Positions 16,642 through 23,874 of a DNA stretch of 42,226 bases are shown here, piece after piece. The stretch spans positions 1 through 42,226 of the forward strand of contig NZ_JBBAYJ010000031.1 of assembly GCF_037153975.1 (NCBI RefSeq), in the 5' to 3' direction. Each line of letters starts with the position of its first letter. Positions within the stretch are counted from its first letter, which is position 1. The notes under the pieces are model-generated. The model was not told the origin of the DNA and ran no database searches. It saw only the letters and a list, made by a program, of their open reading frames with translations. The translations under genes and the position numbers were made by a program. Origin of the DNA: Aquipuribacter sp. SD81. GTDB lineage: Bacteria > Actinomycetota > Actinomycetes > Actinomycetales > JBBAYJ01.

Positions 16642-16704
16642 GTGGGACTGACCTTCGTGGCCGCACCGTCGCAGCGACCCGACCGGCGACGGGGGGTCCG
16701 CTGA
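16642..16704 (+). CDS. Possible leaderless 20-residue upstream ORF coupled to trkA
   Basis: Twenty codons from GTG (VGLTFVAAPSQRPDRRRGVR) end in a TGA that overlaps the trkA ATG as TGATG. The start lies 8 nt after a TAGCCT -10, with no space for a ribosome binding site, so ribosomes loading at the 5' end would deliver trkA translation by reinitiation. The trkA start also has a weak purine run (ACGGGGGG) of its own. The peptide resembles nothing known to me. Chance is possible for a short ORF in GC-rich DNA. Confidence 0.45.
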   Translation: MGLTFVAAPSQRPDRRRGVR

Positions 16705-17477
16705 TGGGCGGCAAGCTGCACTCCGACGCGGTGCTCGTCGTCGGGCTCGGGCGCTTCGGCGCCGCCGCCGCGGACGCCCTGCACCGGCTGGGCCACGAGG
16801 TGCTCGCGGTCGAGCGCAACCCCGAGCTCGTGCAGGAGTGGTCGGGCCGGCTCACGCACGTCGTCGAGGCGGACGCCACCAACCTGGAGGCGCTCAAGCA
16901 GATCGGTGCCGGCCAGTTCCCCATCGCCGTCGTCGGCATCGGGACCTCGATCGAGGCGAGCGTGCTGTCCACGCTCAACCTCGTCGACCTCAAGGTCGAC
17001 CAGATCTGGGCCAAGGCGATCTCGCAGGCCCACGGCACGATCCTCGAGCGCCTCGCCACCGAGGGCGAGGTCGAGCGGGTCGACGGCACCACGGACAACC
17101 TCGACGAGATCGCCCGGCGCTCGCGCGAGGCCCGCCAGCGCGGCGTCCCGCGTCGCACGGGCAGCCGCGTGACGGTCGTGTTCCCCGAGGCGACGATGGG
17201 CGAGCGGACGGCTCACCTCGTGACCGGCAAGCTGCTCGACTACATCGAGTTCGACGACGGCTTCGCCATCGTCAAGATGGCGCCGCCCCGGGAGACGCAC
17301 AACTTCACCCTCGACGAGGCCGGGGTGCGCTCGAAGTACGGCATCACCGTCGTCGGGGTCAAGCGGCCCGGCGAGGACTTCACGTACGCGATCCCGAGCA
17401 CGAAGGTCCACCCGGACGACACCCTCATCGTCTCGGGGCACGTGGAGCAGATCGAGGCCTTCGCGGCGCGTCCGTGA
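16704..17477 (+). CDS. trkA: TrkA-type potassium uptake regulatory subunit (RCK domains)
   Basis: Cytoplasmic gating subunit of a Trk/Ktr potassium channel. The RCK_N domain starts AVLVVGLGRFGAAAADAL (residues 9-26), with VLAVERNPELVQ and EADATNLEALKQIG following the dinucleotide fold; the RCK_C domain covers the last ~85 residues. At 257 residues it is longer than the usual ~220: a charged linker (about residues 118-155, EVERVDGTTDNLDEIARRSR and beyond) separates ILERLA from VTVVFPEATMGERTAHL, segments that are nearly contiguous in typical KtrA. It overlaps trkH by four bases (GTGA), so the channel and gate are co-translated. Confidence 0.93.
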   Translation: MGGKLHSDAVLVVGLGRFGAAAADALHRLGHEVLAVERNPELVQEWSGRLTHVVEADATNLEALKQIGAGQFPIAVVGIGTSIEASVLSTLNLVDLKVDQIWAKAISQAHGTILERLATEGEVERVDGTTDNLDEIARRSREARQRGVPRRTGSRVTVVFPEATMGERTAHLVTGKLLDYIEFDDGFAIVKMAPPRETHNFTLDEAGVRSKYGITVVGVKRPGEDFTYAIPSTKVHPDDTLIVSGHVEQIEAFAARP

Positions 17478-18979
17478 CGCAGGAGGGGCCCGGCCCGCGC
17501 GAGCCGGGCGCGGCCCAGGAGCACGAGCTGGCGGACGCCATCCGCGGCGGCGGTCCGCCGCGCCCGGCGCGCGGCGTGCTGCGTCGCAGCACGAGCGGTC
17601 GCGTGTCGACCCTCGCCCGCCGCGCGGGGCTCGAGTCGTTCCTGTCGCCGGTCCGGATCATCCCGCTCGGGCTCGCGGCGGTCATCGTGCTGGGGGCGCT
17701 GCTGCTGCACACGCCCTTCGCCGTCCAGGACGCCGGGGAGGGCGGGAGCGGGCCGCCCGGCATCCCGCCGACGGTCGTCGCGGTGTTCACGGCGACGAGC
17801 GCGGCGTGCGTCACGGGTCTCGTCGTCGTTGACACGCCCTCGTACTGGTCGACCTTCGGCGAGGCCGTCATCCTCGTGCTGTTCCAGGTCGGCGGCCTCG
17901 GCATCGCCACGCTCGGCTCCCTCGTCGGCCTCGCCGTGCTGCGACGGTTCGGGCTGTCGAGCATGCTCGCCGCCCGGCAGGAGACGAAGGGCTTCGACCT
18001 CGGGGAGATCCGCTCCATCCTGCCCCGGCTCCTGCTGACGACGGCCCTCATCGAGGGGGTCGTCTCCGTGGTGCTGGCGGTGCGCTTCCTCGTCGCCTAC
18101 GACGAGCCCGTCGCCCGCGCGCTGTGGCTCGGGGTGTTCCACGGCGTCTCGGCCTTCAACAACGCCGGCTTCGCGCTGTTCAGCGACAGCCTCGTGCAGT
18201 TCGTCGGGGACCCGTGGGTCACCGTCCCGGTCATGACGGCGGTCGTGCTGGGCGGGCTCGGGTTCCCCGTGCTCGTGGAGCTCGCCCGCTTCCGCCGTCC
18301 CGCGGCGTGGTCGCTGCACACCCAGCTCGTCCTCGTCACCTCCGCGGTCCTCGTCGTCGGTGCGGCCCTCGCCCTCGGGGCCCTCGAGTGGGGCAACGAG
18401 GAGACCATCGCGGACATGGCGCTGCCGACCAAGCTGCTGGCCGTCGCCTTCATGGCCGTCACGCCGCGCTCGAGCGGCTTCGCCACCATCGACTACGCGG
18501 GCATGGGCGAGGCGGCCCGCTTCGTCACCGACGCGCTCATGTTCGTGGGCGCGGGCAGCGCCGGCACGAGCGGCGGGATCAAGGTCGGCACGCTCGCGGT
18601 CCTCGCGCTCGCCGTCTACGCGGAGGCGCGCGGCGACACCGACGTCCACGCCTTCGGGCGGCGCATCGCCACCGCGACGGTCCGGCAGGCGCTCGCGGTG
18701 CTCGGCTTCTCCATCGTCCTGACCGGCGTCGCGATCGTCGTGCTGCTGCAGCTCACCGACCTCGAGCTCAGCGACACGATCTTCGAGGCGGTCTCGGCCA
18801 CGGCGGTGGTGGGGCTGTCGACCGGCGTCACCGACGACCTGCCGGACGCGGCGCGCTGGTTCGTCATCGGGTGCATGTTCGTGGGCCGGGTCGGTCCGGT
18901 CGCCGTCGCCGCCGCCGTGGCGACCAAGCAGCGCCAGCGGCTGTTCCGGCTGCCCGAGGCGCGCCCGCTCATCGGCTGA
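17474..18979 (+). CDS. trkH: TrkH family potassium transporter (first copy)
   Basis: Membrane pore subunit, 501 residues. The four filter loops of the TrkH/KtrB superfamily are readable in order: FTATSAACVTGLVVVDT, VSAFNNAGFALFSD, VTPRSSGFATIDY and VSATAVVGLSTGVTDD, each followed by a hydrophobic helix. The long N-terminus (about 55 residues, charged) is cytoplasmic. The start GTG at 17474 overlaps trkA. The third-loop gating motif GAGSAGTSGGIKVGT is intact. The protein should form a dimer on a TrkA octamer ring; whether it moves K+ alone or with Na+ cannot be read. Confidence 0.94.
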   Translation: MTQEGPGPREPGAAQEHELADAIRGGGPPRPARGVLRRSTSGRVSTLARRAGLESFLSPVRIIPLGLAAVIVLGALLLHTPFAVQDAGEGGSGPPGIPPTVVAVFTATSAACVTGLVVVDTPSYWSTFGEAVILVLFQVGGLGIATLGSLVGLAVLRRFGLSSMLAARQETKGFDLGEIRSILPRLLLTTALIEGVVSVVLAVRFLVAYDEPVARALWLGVFHGVSAFNNAGFALFSDSLVQFVGDPWVTVPVMTAVVLGGLGFPVLVELARFRRPAAWSLHTQLVLVTSAVLVVGAALALGALEWGNEETIADMALPTKLLAVAFMAVTPRSSGFATIDYAGMGEAARFVTDALMFVGAGSAGTSGGIKVGTLAVLALAVYAEARGDTDVHAFGRRIATATVRQALAVLGFSIVLTGVAIVVLLQLTDLELSDTIFEAVSATAVVGLSTGVTDDLPDAARWFVIGCMFVGRVGPVAVAAAVATKQRQRLFRLPEARPLIG

Positions 18980-19043
18980 GGCGGACCACACCGGGCGGAC
19001 CACCGGGTCGGGCCCTCGGCGCGGCGGGGCTGCCGCGAGGGCG

Positions 19044-19049
19044 TACCGT
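19044..19049 (+). promoter_or_regulatory. -10 hexamer of second trkH (leaderless)
   Basis: TACCGT, 8 nt before the GTG at 19058. It gives the second trkH its own start of transcription, separate from trkA-trkH. Confidence 0.55.
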
Positions 19050-19057
19050 TCCCGCTC

Positions 19058-20443
19058 GTGCCGACGCTCCGAGGGGGCAGGCGCGGGGCCGTGGCCCGGC
19101 GCCGGCGGCTCCGTACCCTGCTGCACCCCGCCCGGCTCATCCCGATCGGTTTCGCCGCCGCGGTCGTCGTCGGCACCCTGGCGCTCCTCACGCCCGTCGC
19201 GGTCGCGCAGGGCGCGACGACGGACGGCACCTCTCTCGTCGTCGCCGCCTTCACGGCGGTCTCGGCGGTGTGCGTGACCGGTCTGGTGCTCGTCGACACC
19301 GGCACGTACTGGTCCGGCGCCGGGCAGCTGATGATCCTCGTGCTCATCCAGGTCGGCGGGTTCGGCATCTCGACCCTCGCCACTCTGCTCGCCCTGCTCG
19401 TGCGACGCCGGCTCGGACTGCGCAGCCGTCTCGCGACGGGCGTCGCGACGCGCAGCGCCCCGGCCGAGGCGCGCTCGGTGCTCGCCGGCATCGTCCGCGT
19501 GACGCTCGTCGTCGAGGCTCTCGTCGCCCTCGCCCTCACGCTGCGCTTCGCGCTCGGCTACGGCATGAGCCCCGGCCAGGCGACGTGGTACGGCGTCTTC
19601 CACGCGGTCTCGGCGTTCAACAACGCCGGCTTCGCCCTGCCGGAGGGCAACGTCAGCCTCGTCCCCTACGCCACGGACGAGTGGGTGACGGTCCCGGTCA
19701 TGCTCGCCGTCGTCCTCGGCGGCATCGGTTTCCCGGTGCTCTTCGAGGTCCTGCGACGCACGGGGCTGCCGTGGGCGGTGAGCACCCGGCTCGTGCTGCT
19801 GGGGACCGCGGTCCTGCTCGTCGGCGGTGCCCTGCTCTACCTCGTCCTGGAGTGGGACAACCCGGAGACCCTCGCGGGCGTCGCCGGGGCGGACAAGGTG
19901 TGGCTCGCCGTCTTCATGTCGGTGACCGCGCGCACCGCGGGCTTCAACACCGTCGACTACGGCCAGGTGAGCGACGCCTCGCTGCTCCTCACGGTCCTTC
20001 TCATGTTCGTCGGCGGTGGCTCGGGCGGCACCGCCGGCGGCATCAAGGTGGGCACCGTCATGGTGCTCGTCGCCGCCATCGTCGCCGAGGGGCGCGGCGA
20101 CCCCGACGCGGAGGTGTTCGGGCACCGGCTGTCCGGGGCCGTCATCCGGCAGGCGCTCGCGGTCATCGGCACCTCCGGCGCCGTGATCGCGACCGCGACC
20201 ATCTGGCTGCTGCACGTGAGCGACGCCCGGCTGGCGACGGCCCTGTTCGAGGTGGTGTCCGCCTTCGCGACGGTCGGGCTGTCGACCGGCATCACCGCCG
20301 ACCTGCCCCGCGGCGGGGACGTCGTGCTCATGGTGTGCATGTTCATCGGGCGCGTCGGCCCGACCACCGCCGTCGCCGCCCTCGCGCTGCGCGAGCACGC
20401 CCGGCTCTACCGGCGCCCGGAGGCGCACCCGCTCGTCGGGTGA
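19058..20443 (+). CDS. trkH: TrkH family potassium transporter (second copy)
   Basis: A 461-residue paralogue of the preceding transporter in the same direction. Its filter loops are FTAVSAVCVTGLVLVDT, VSAFNNAGFALPEG, VTARTAGFNTVDY and VSAFATVGLSTGITAD, and the gating loop GGGSGGTAGGIKVGT is kept. It lacks the long N-terminal tail of the first copy (25 residues against about 55). Sequence divergence is high outside the loops, so the duplication is not recent. There is no second trkA in the window; the single TrkA may serve both. Expression from a separate leaderless promoter suggests a different regime of use. Confidence 0.93.
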   Translation: MPTLRGGRRGAVARRRRLRTLLHPARLIPIGFAAAVVVGTLALLTPVAVAQGATTDGTSLVVAAFTAVSAVCVTGLVLVDTGTYWSGAGQLMILVLIQVGGFGISTLATLLALLVRRRLGLRSRLATGVATRSAPAEARSVLAGIVRVTLVVEALVALALTLRFALGYGMSPGQATWYGVFHAVSAFNNAGFALPEGNVSLVPYATDEWVTVPVMLAVVLGGIGFPVLFEVLRRTGLPWAVSTRLVLLGTAVLLVGGALLYLVLEWDNPETLAGVAGADKVWLAVFMSVTARTAGFNTVDYGQVSDASLLLTVLLMFVGGGSGGTAGGIKVGTVMVLVAAIVAEGRGDPDAEVFGHRLSGAVIRQALAVIGTSGAVIATATIWLLHVSDARLATALFEVVSAFATVGLSTGITADLPRGGDVVLMVCMFIGRVGPTTAVAALALREHARLYRRPEAHPLVG

Positions 20444-20460
20444 GGGCGACGCGGTCGCGG

Positions 20461-20607
20461 GCGCTCGCGACGAGGGCTGGCTCCGCGTCTCCGACGCCCG
20501 GCGTGTCGCCCTCGGCACCCAGCACCCGTCGGGCGACGACGAACGCTGGCTCCCCGAGGTGCCCCCCGGCGTGTCGCGGCCCCGCACCCAGCGCTCGTCG
20601 CGAGCGC
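20461..20607. repeat. Two tandem 64-nt palindromic elements (REP-like)
   Basis: Four 17-nt arms alternate in orientation at 20468-20484, 20515-20531, 20537-20553 and 20584-20600. Each pair is separated by exactly 30 nt, and the loops share the 13-mer CCCGGCGTGTCGC (20497-20509 and 20565-20577). Left arms read CGACGARSGCTGGCTCC; right arms GCACCCAGCNNNCGTCG. The outermost 24 nt of the block also form an inverted repeat with three mismatches. The block lies between the convergent trkH and the small minus-strand gene at 20717 and could also terminate transcription. The remainder of the gap (20608-20716) shows nothing recognisable. Confidence 0.85.
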
Positions 20608-20716
20608 GCGGACCCCCACCCGGGGGCTCGGGAGGGGACCGGCGACCGGGGGGCGGGCGGGACGTCCGCGACCCGCAGGGACACGGGGCCGCGCACCGCC
20701 GGGGTGGCGTCCCGGG

Positions 20717-21064
20717 TCAGCGCGGGCCGAGCCGCCGCTCGGGGTGGTTGCGGCTCCACTCCTTCATGCGCTTCGGGTAGCCCGTCACCTTGGCCTCGTA
20801 CAGCGGCAGCGCGAGCGAGCGCGCGAGGTCCCCCGCGACCCGGGGGGAGCGCACCGGACGGCGCGTCCACTCGCCGTCGTGCGCGACGGCGACGACCGTC
20901 GTGGTGAAGTCGGCGGTCTCCGGCTCGAGGTAGAACTCCACCCCGCGCCGGGACTCGGCGAAGTCACGGAGGTGCCGCACCCCCTGGTCGCCCGACGAGC
21001 CCGCGCCGCGGCCGCCGCCCCGGCTCCCGCCGCTCCGGCCGAACAGCCGCGACACCCAGCCCAC
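20717..21064 (-). CDS. Conserved actinobacterial small protein of unknown function
   Basis: A 115-residue soluble protein with no signal peptide or membrane segment. After a basic, Gly/Arg-rich start of about 30 residues, the body reads DFAESRRGVEFYLEPETADFTTTVVAVAHDGEWTRR and ends with LALPLYEAKVTGYPKRMKEW. I recognise this layout (a GVE-EP strand, DGEWTRR turn, GYPxRM ending) from unnamed actinobacterial proteins but know no function. The GTG at 21064 is chosen because AGGAGGAG stands five bases upstream; an earlier in-frame start at 21112 has no such signal. It follows proC in the same direction with a 44-nt gap. Confidence 0.75.
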   Translation of the reverse strand: MGWVSRLFGRSGGSRGGGRGAGSSGDQGVRHLRDFAESRRGVEFYLEPETADFTTTVVAVAHDGEWTRRPVRSPRVAGDLARSLALPLYEAKVTGYPKRMKEWSRNHPERRLGPR

Positions 21065-21108
21065 CTGCGCTCCTCCTGCACCCGTCGTCGTCCGGACCCG
21101 TCCCCGGG

Positions 21109-21966
21109 TCAACTGCCCGCGATGCGGCCGAGTTCCGCCGAGCGGTCCCGCGCGGCCTCCATCGCGGTCACGAAGGCCGCACGCACGCGGTGGTCGTCGA
21201 GCACCCGCACCGCGGCCATCGTCGTGCCGGCGGGCGAGCTCACCTGCTCCCGCAGGACCGTCGGGTGCTGGCCGGTCTCGGCGACCATGCGCCCAGCGCC
21301 GACGACCGTCTGCACGACGAGCGTCGTGGCGACGTCGCGCGAGAGACCCAGCAGCACCCCCGCCTCGATCATCGCCTCGACCACGTAGAACACGTAGGCG
21401 GGTCCCGAGCCGGACACCGCGGTGACGGCGTCCATGTGGTGCTCCGGCACCCGCACGACCTTGCCGACGGCACCGAGCAGCGACTCGGCCGCGTCGAGGT
21501 GCTCCGGCCCCGAGCCGGTCCCGGCGGCGAGCGCGCTCATCCCCTCGTCGACCAGCGCCGGGGTGTTCGGCATGACGCGGACGACGGGGACGTGCGGGCC
21601 GCCCGCGGCGAGGACCGCCTGCTCGATCGCGGCGGTCGTGACCCCTGCGGCCAGCGACACCACGAGGCTGTCCGGGGCGAGGTCGGCGGCGACCTCGGCG
21701 AGGAGAGCGGGCACGTCCTGGGGCTTGACGACGAGGACGGCCGTCCCCGCCTCCCGCACGGCCGTCGCGTTGTCGACGACGCGGACGCCGTAGCGCTCGG
21801 ACAGCTCCTGCGCCCGCTCGGGGCGCCGCTCGGTGATGCGCAGCGCGTCCGCCGGGCGGCCGGCGCGCAGCAGCCCGGACAGCAGCGTCTCCCCCATGAC
21901 GCCCGCGCCGAGGACGGCGACGACGTCGGCGCGCTGCGGCGCCCGGGAACCCGTCACGGCGCTCAC
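21109..21966 (-). CDS. proC: Pyrroline-5-carboxylate reductase
   Basis: Reduces pyrroline-5-carboxylate to proline with NAD(P)H. The 285-residue product has the N-terminal VVAVLGAGVMGETLLSGLL nucleotide loop, VLVVKPQDVPALL, VVRVMPNTPALV and the signature AVTAVSGSGPAYVFYVVEA, and the substrate loop EQVSSPAGTTMAAVRVL. The GTG at 21966 overlaps the proline dehydrogenase stop (GTGA). Having the last biosynthetic enzyme coupled to the first catabolic enzyme of proline is notable: the two run opposite halves of a proline/P5C cycle. The pair could shuttle reducing equivalents, but that is inference. Confidence 0.95.
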   Translation of the reverse strand: MSAVTGSRAPQRADVVAVLGAGVMGETLLSGLLRAGRPADALRITERRPERAQELSERYGVRVVDNATAVREAGTAVLVVKPQDVPALLAEVAADLAPDSLVVSLAAGVTTAAIEQAVLAAGGPHVPVVRVMPNTPALVDEGMSALAAGTGSGPEHLDAAESLLGAVGKVVRVPEHHMDAVTAVSGSGPAYVFYVVEAMIEAGVLLGLSRDVATTLVVQTVVGAGRMVAETGQHPTVLREQVSSPAGTTMAAVRVLDDHRVRAAFVTAMEAARDRSAELGRIAGS

Positions 21967-22910
21967 CGCGTCGTCGTCAGGGAGCGCAGGAGCAGGGCGA
22001 GGTTGGCGGGACGCTCCGCGAGCCGCCGGACGAGGTAGGCGTACCAGTCGTCGCCGTAGGGGACGTAGGTGCGGACCCGGCGTCCGAGCCCCGCCAGCCG
22101 GGCCTGCTCCTGCGCGCGCACGCCGAGCAGCATCTGCACCTCCCACGCGTCGTCGGCCCGGCCGACGTCGAGGGCGACCGCCTCGGCGATGTCGAGCAGG
22201 ACGGGGTCGTGGGTCGCCAGCATCGGGTAGCCGTCGCCCGCGAGCAGGACCTTCGCGCAGCGCACGTACGAGCGGTCGGTGCCGTGCGGGTCGGGGAAGG
22301 CGACCGCGTCCGGCGGCGCGTACGCGCCCTTGCAGAGCCGGACCCGCGAGCCCGTGCCTGCGAGGTCGCGGCAGTCGGCCTCGGTGCGGCGCAGCTGCGC
22401 CTGCAGCACCGCGCCCACCCACGGCCACTCCTCGCGCAGCCGCTCGAGCACCCGCAGCGTCGAGTCGACGGTCGAGTGGTCCTCCATGTCGAGGGTGACG
22501 GTCGTGCCGGCGAGGGCCGCCGCCTCGCAGATCGTCCGGGCGTTCTCCAGCGCCACCTGCTCCCCGCCGCTGCCGAGCGCCTGCCCGAGGGCCGACAGCT
22601 TGACCGACACCTCGACGTCGCCGTCGTCGCTGAGCCCGAGGGCCGACAGCCGCCCGAGCAGGCCCACGTACGCGTCGCGCGTGCGGGCGGCGTCCGCCTC
22701 GTCGCGCACGTCCTCGCCCAGCCGGTCGAGCGTCACGAGCAGACCCTGCCCGCGCAGGTCCGCGGTCGCGGTGAGGGCCTCGTCGTCACCGGTGCCCGCG
22801 ACGAAGCGGTGCACGAGGTCGCGGGTCACCGGCGCGCGCTCGACGAGCCCGCGCAGGCGGTCGTTCCGCGAGGCGGCCAGGAGCACCGCGCGCTGGGCCT
22901 CGGCGATCAC
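21963..22910 (-). CDS. Proline dehydrogenase
   Basis: FAD enzyme oxidising proline to pyrroline-5-carboxylate and passing electrons to the respiratory chain. The monofunctional 315-residue form shows the barrel motifs VSVKLSALG, VTLDMEDHSTVDSTL, VRLCKGAYAPP, YVRCAKVLLAG, EVQMLLGVR and the C-terminal YVPYGDDWYAYLVRRLAERPAN. No P5C dehydrogenase gene is adjacent. The GTG at 22910 fits the family length and overlaps the stop of a 15-codon leader ORF (GTGA), whose start in turn lies 6 nt after a TAGCCT -10. That arrangement suggests translation of the enzyme depends on ribosomes finishing the leader. Confidence 0.93.
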   Translation of the reverse strand: MIAEAQRAVLLAASRNDRLRGLVERAPVTRDLVHRFVAGTGDDEALTATADLRGQGLLVTLDRLGEDVRDEADAARTRDAYVGLLGRLSALGLSDDGDVEVSVKLSALGQALGSGGEQVALENARTICEAAALAGTTVTLDMEDHSTVDSTLRVLERLREEWPWVGAVLQAQLRRTEADCRDLAGTGSRVRLCKGAYAPPDAVAFPDPHGTDRSYVRCAKVLLAGDGYPMLATHDPVLLDIAEAVALDVGRADDAWEVQMLLGVRAQEQARLAGLGRRVRTYVPYGDDWYAYLVRRLAERPANLALLLRSLTTTR

Positions 22911-22954
22911 CGGGCCCGGCCCGACGCGCAGGCGGAGGGGGTGGTGGCAGTCAC
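22907..22954 (-). CDS. Possible leaderless 15-residue upstream ORF coupled to proline dehydrogenase
   Basis: GTG at 22954 opens VTATTPSACASGRAR, whose TGA overlaps the proline dehydrogenase GTG by four bases. A TAGCCT -10 ends six bases before the GTG, so the mRNA should begin with it. The enzyme start itself has no clear ribosome binding site. The same arrangement occurs before trkA (16642). One Pro and one Cys codon are present, too few to argue for amino-acid sensing. Confidence 0.45.
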   Translation of the reverse strand: MTATTPSACASGRAR

Positions 22955-22960
22955 AGCCGC

Positions 22961-22966
22961 AGGCTA
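22961..22966 (-). promoter_or_regulatory. -10 hexamer of the proline dehydrogenase transcript
   Basis: TAGCCT on the minus strand; its first three bases are also the stop codon of the isomerase gene upstream. Confidence 0.55.
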
Positions 22967-23794
22967 ACGCCCGTCCGCGGGCGCGACCCCGAGGTGCTGC
23001 CGGGCGAAGTCGAGCGTGCGCTGCAGCGCGACGTCGCGGTGGTCGCGGTCGCGGCGCGTGTTGATCTCGGCGACGACGTGCCCCGCCCAGCCGCCCGCCG
23101 CCAGCTTCTCCAGCACCTCCGCGACCGGCTGGTTCCCGTCGCCCGGGACGAGGTGCTCGTCCTTGAGCGACCCGGACCCGTCGGCGAGGTGCACGTGCAC
23201 GACCCGGTCGCCGAGGTCCTCCAGCAGCTGCAGCGCGTCCTGGCGCGCGGTGGCCGCGTGGGAGAAGTCGAGCGTGCAGTGGCTGTAGTCGTGGTCGAGC
23301 AGGTCCCAGCCCGGGGCGTACGCGCGGACGTCGCGCCCGCCGACGCGCCACGGGAACATGTTCTCGACCGCGAAGGTGCAGTGGTGCTCCTCGCCGAGCG
23401 CGGCGATGCCCTCCTCGAAGGCCCGGCCGTACGTGCGCTGCCAGCGGAACGGCGGGTGCACGACGACGACGTCGGCGCCGAGCGCCTCCGCGTGCTCCGC
23501 GGTCCGCACGAGCCTCGCCCAGTTGTCGCGTCCCCACACGCCCTGGGTGAGCAGCAGCGTCGGGGCGTGGATGCTGAGGATCGGGACGTCGTAGGTCGCC
23601 GACAGCCGCCGCAGCGCGTCCGCGTCGCGGCTGACGGGGTCCGACCACACCATGACCTCGACGCCGTCGTAGCCGAGCTCCGCGGCGGCGCGGAAGGCGA
23701 CCTCCGCGCCGTCGGGGTACACCGACGACGTGGCGAGGCCCACGAGCGGCAGCCGGCCGCCCGAGCCGCCCGGGTCCCTCGATGCAGCCGTCAC
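22964..23794 (-). CDS. Sugar phosphate isomerase/epimerase (AP endonuclease family 2 TIM barrel)
   Basis: A 276-residue barrel of the xylose isomerase-like superfamily. Barrel strands and metal-site residues are readable in order: PLVGLATSSVYPDG, GYDGVEVMVWS, PILSIHAPTLLLTQGVWG, DVVVVHPPFRW, TFAVENMFPW, HCTLDFSHAATA, VVHVHLADGSGS and VVAEINTR. Glu, Asp and His residues in these strands form the divalent metal site of the family. The substrate is unknown. The GTG at 23794 lies 8 nt after a TAGGCT -10 (leaderless), and fits the fold better than an upstream start, which would add 38 Arg/Pro-rich residues. Divergent from the Cys-rich gene at 23875. Confidence 0.88.
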   Translation of the reverse strand: MTAASRDPGGSGGRLPLVGLATSSVYPDGAEVAFRAAAELGYDGVEVMVWSDPVSRDADALRRLSATYDVPILSIHAPTLLLTQGVWGRDNWARLVRTAEHAEALGADVVVVHPPFRWQRTYGRAFEEGIAALGEEHHCTFAVENMFPWRVGGRDVRAYAPGWDLLDHDYSHCTLDFSHAATARQDALQLLEDLGDRVVHVHLADGSGSLKDEHLVPGDGNQPVAEVLEKLAAGGWAGHVVAEINTRRDRDHRDVALQRTLDFARQHLGVAPADGR

Positions 23795-23802
23795 GGCGTC
23801 CG

Positions 23803-23808
23803 AGCCTA
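23803..23808 (-). promoter_or_regulatory. -10 hexamer of the isomerase gene (leaderless)
   Basis: TAGGCT on the minus strand, 8 nt before the GTG at 23794; back to back with the TAGCCT at 23863. Confidence 0.6.
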
Positions 23809-23862
23809 CGTCGCTCCGGGCGCGCCCGCGCCCGCTCGTGCCACCCCCGACCCGGACGGACG

Positions 23863-23868
23863 TAGCCT
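23863..23868 (+). promoter_or_regulatory. -10 hexamer of the Cys-rich gene (leaderless)
   Basis: TAGCCT, 6 nt before the GTG at 23875, divergent from the isomerase promoter 55 nt away. Confidence 0.6.
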
Positions 23869-23874
23869 CGGGCG

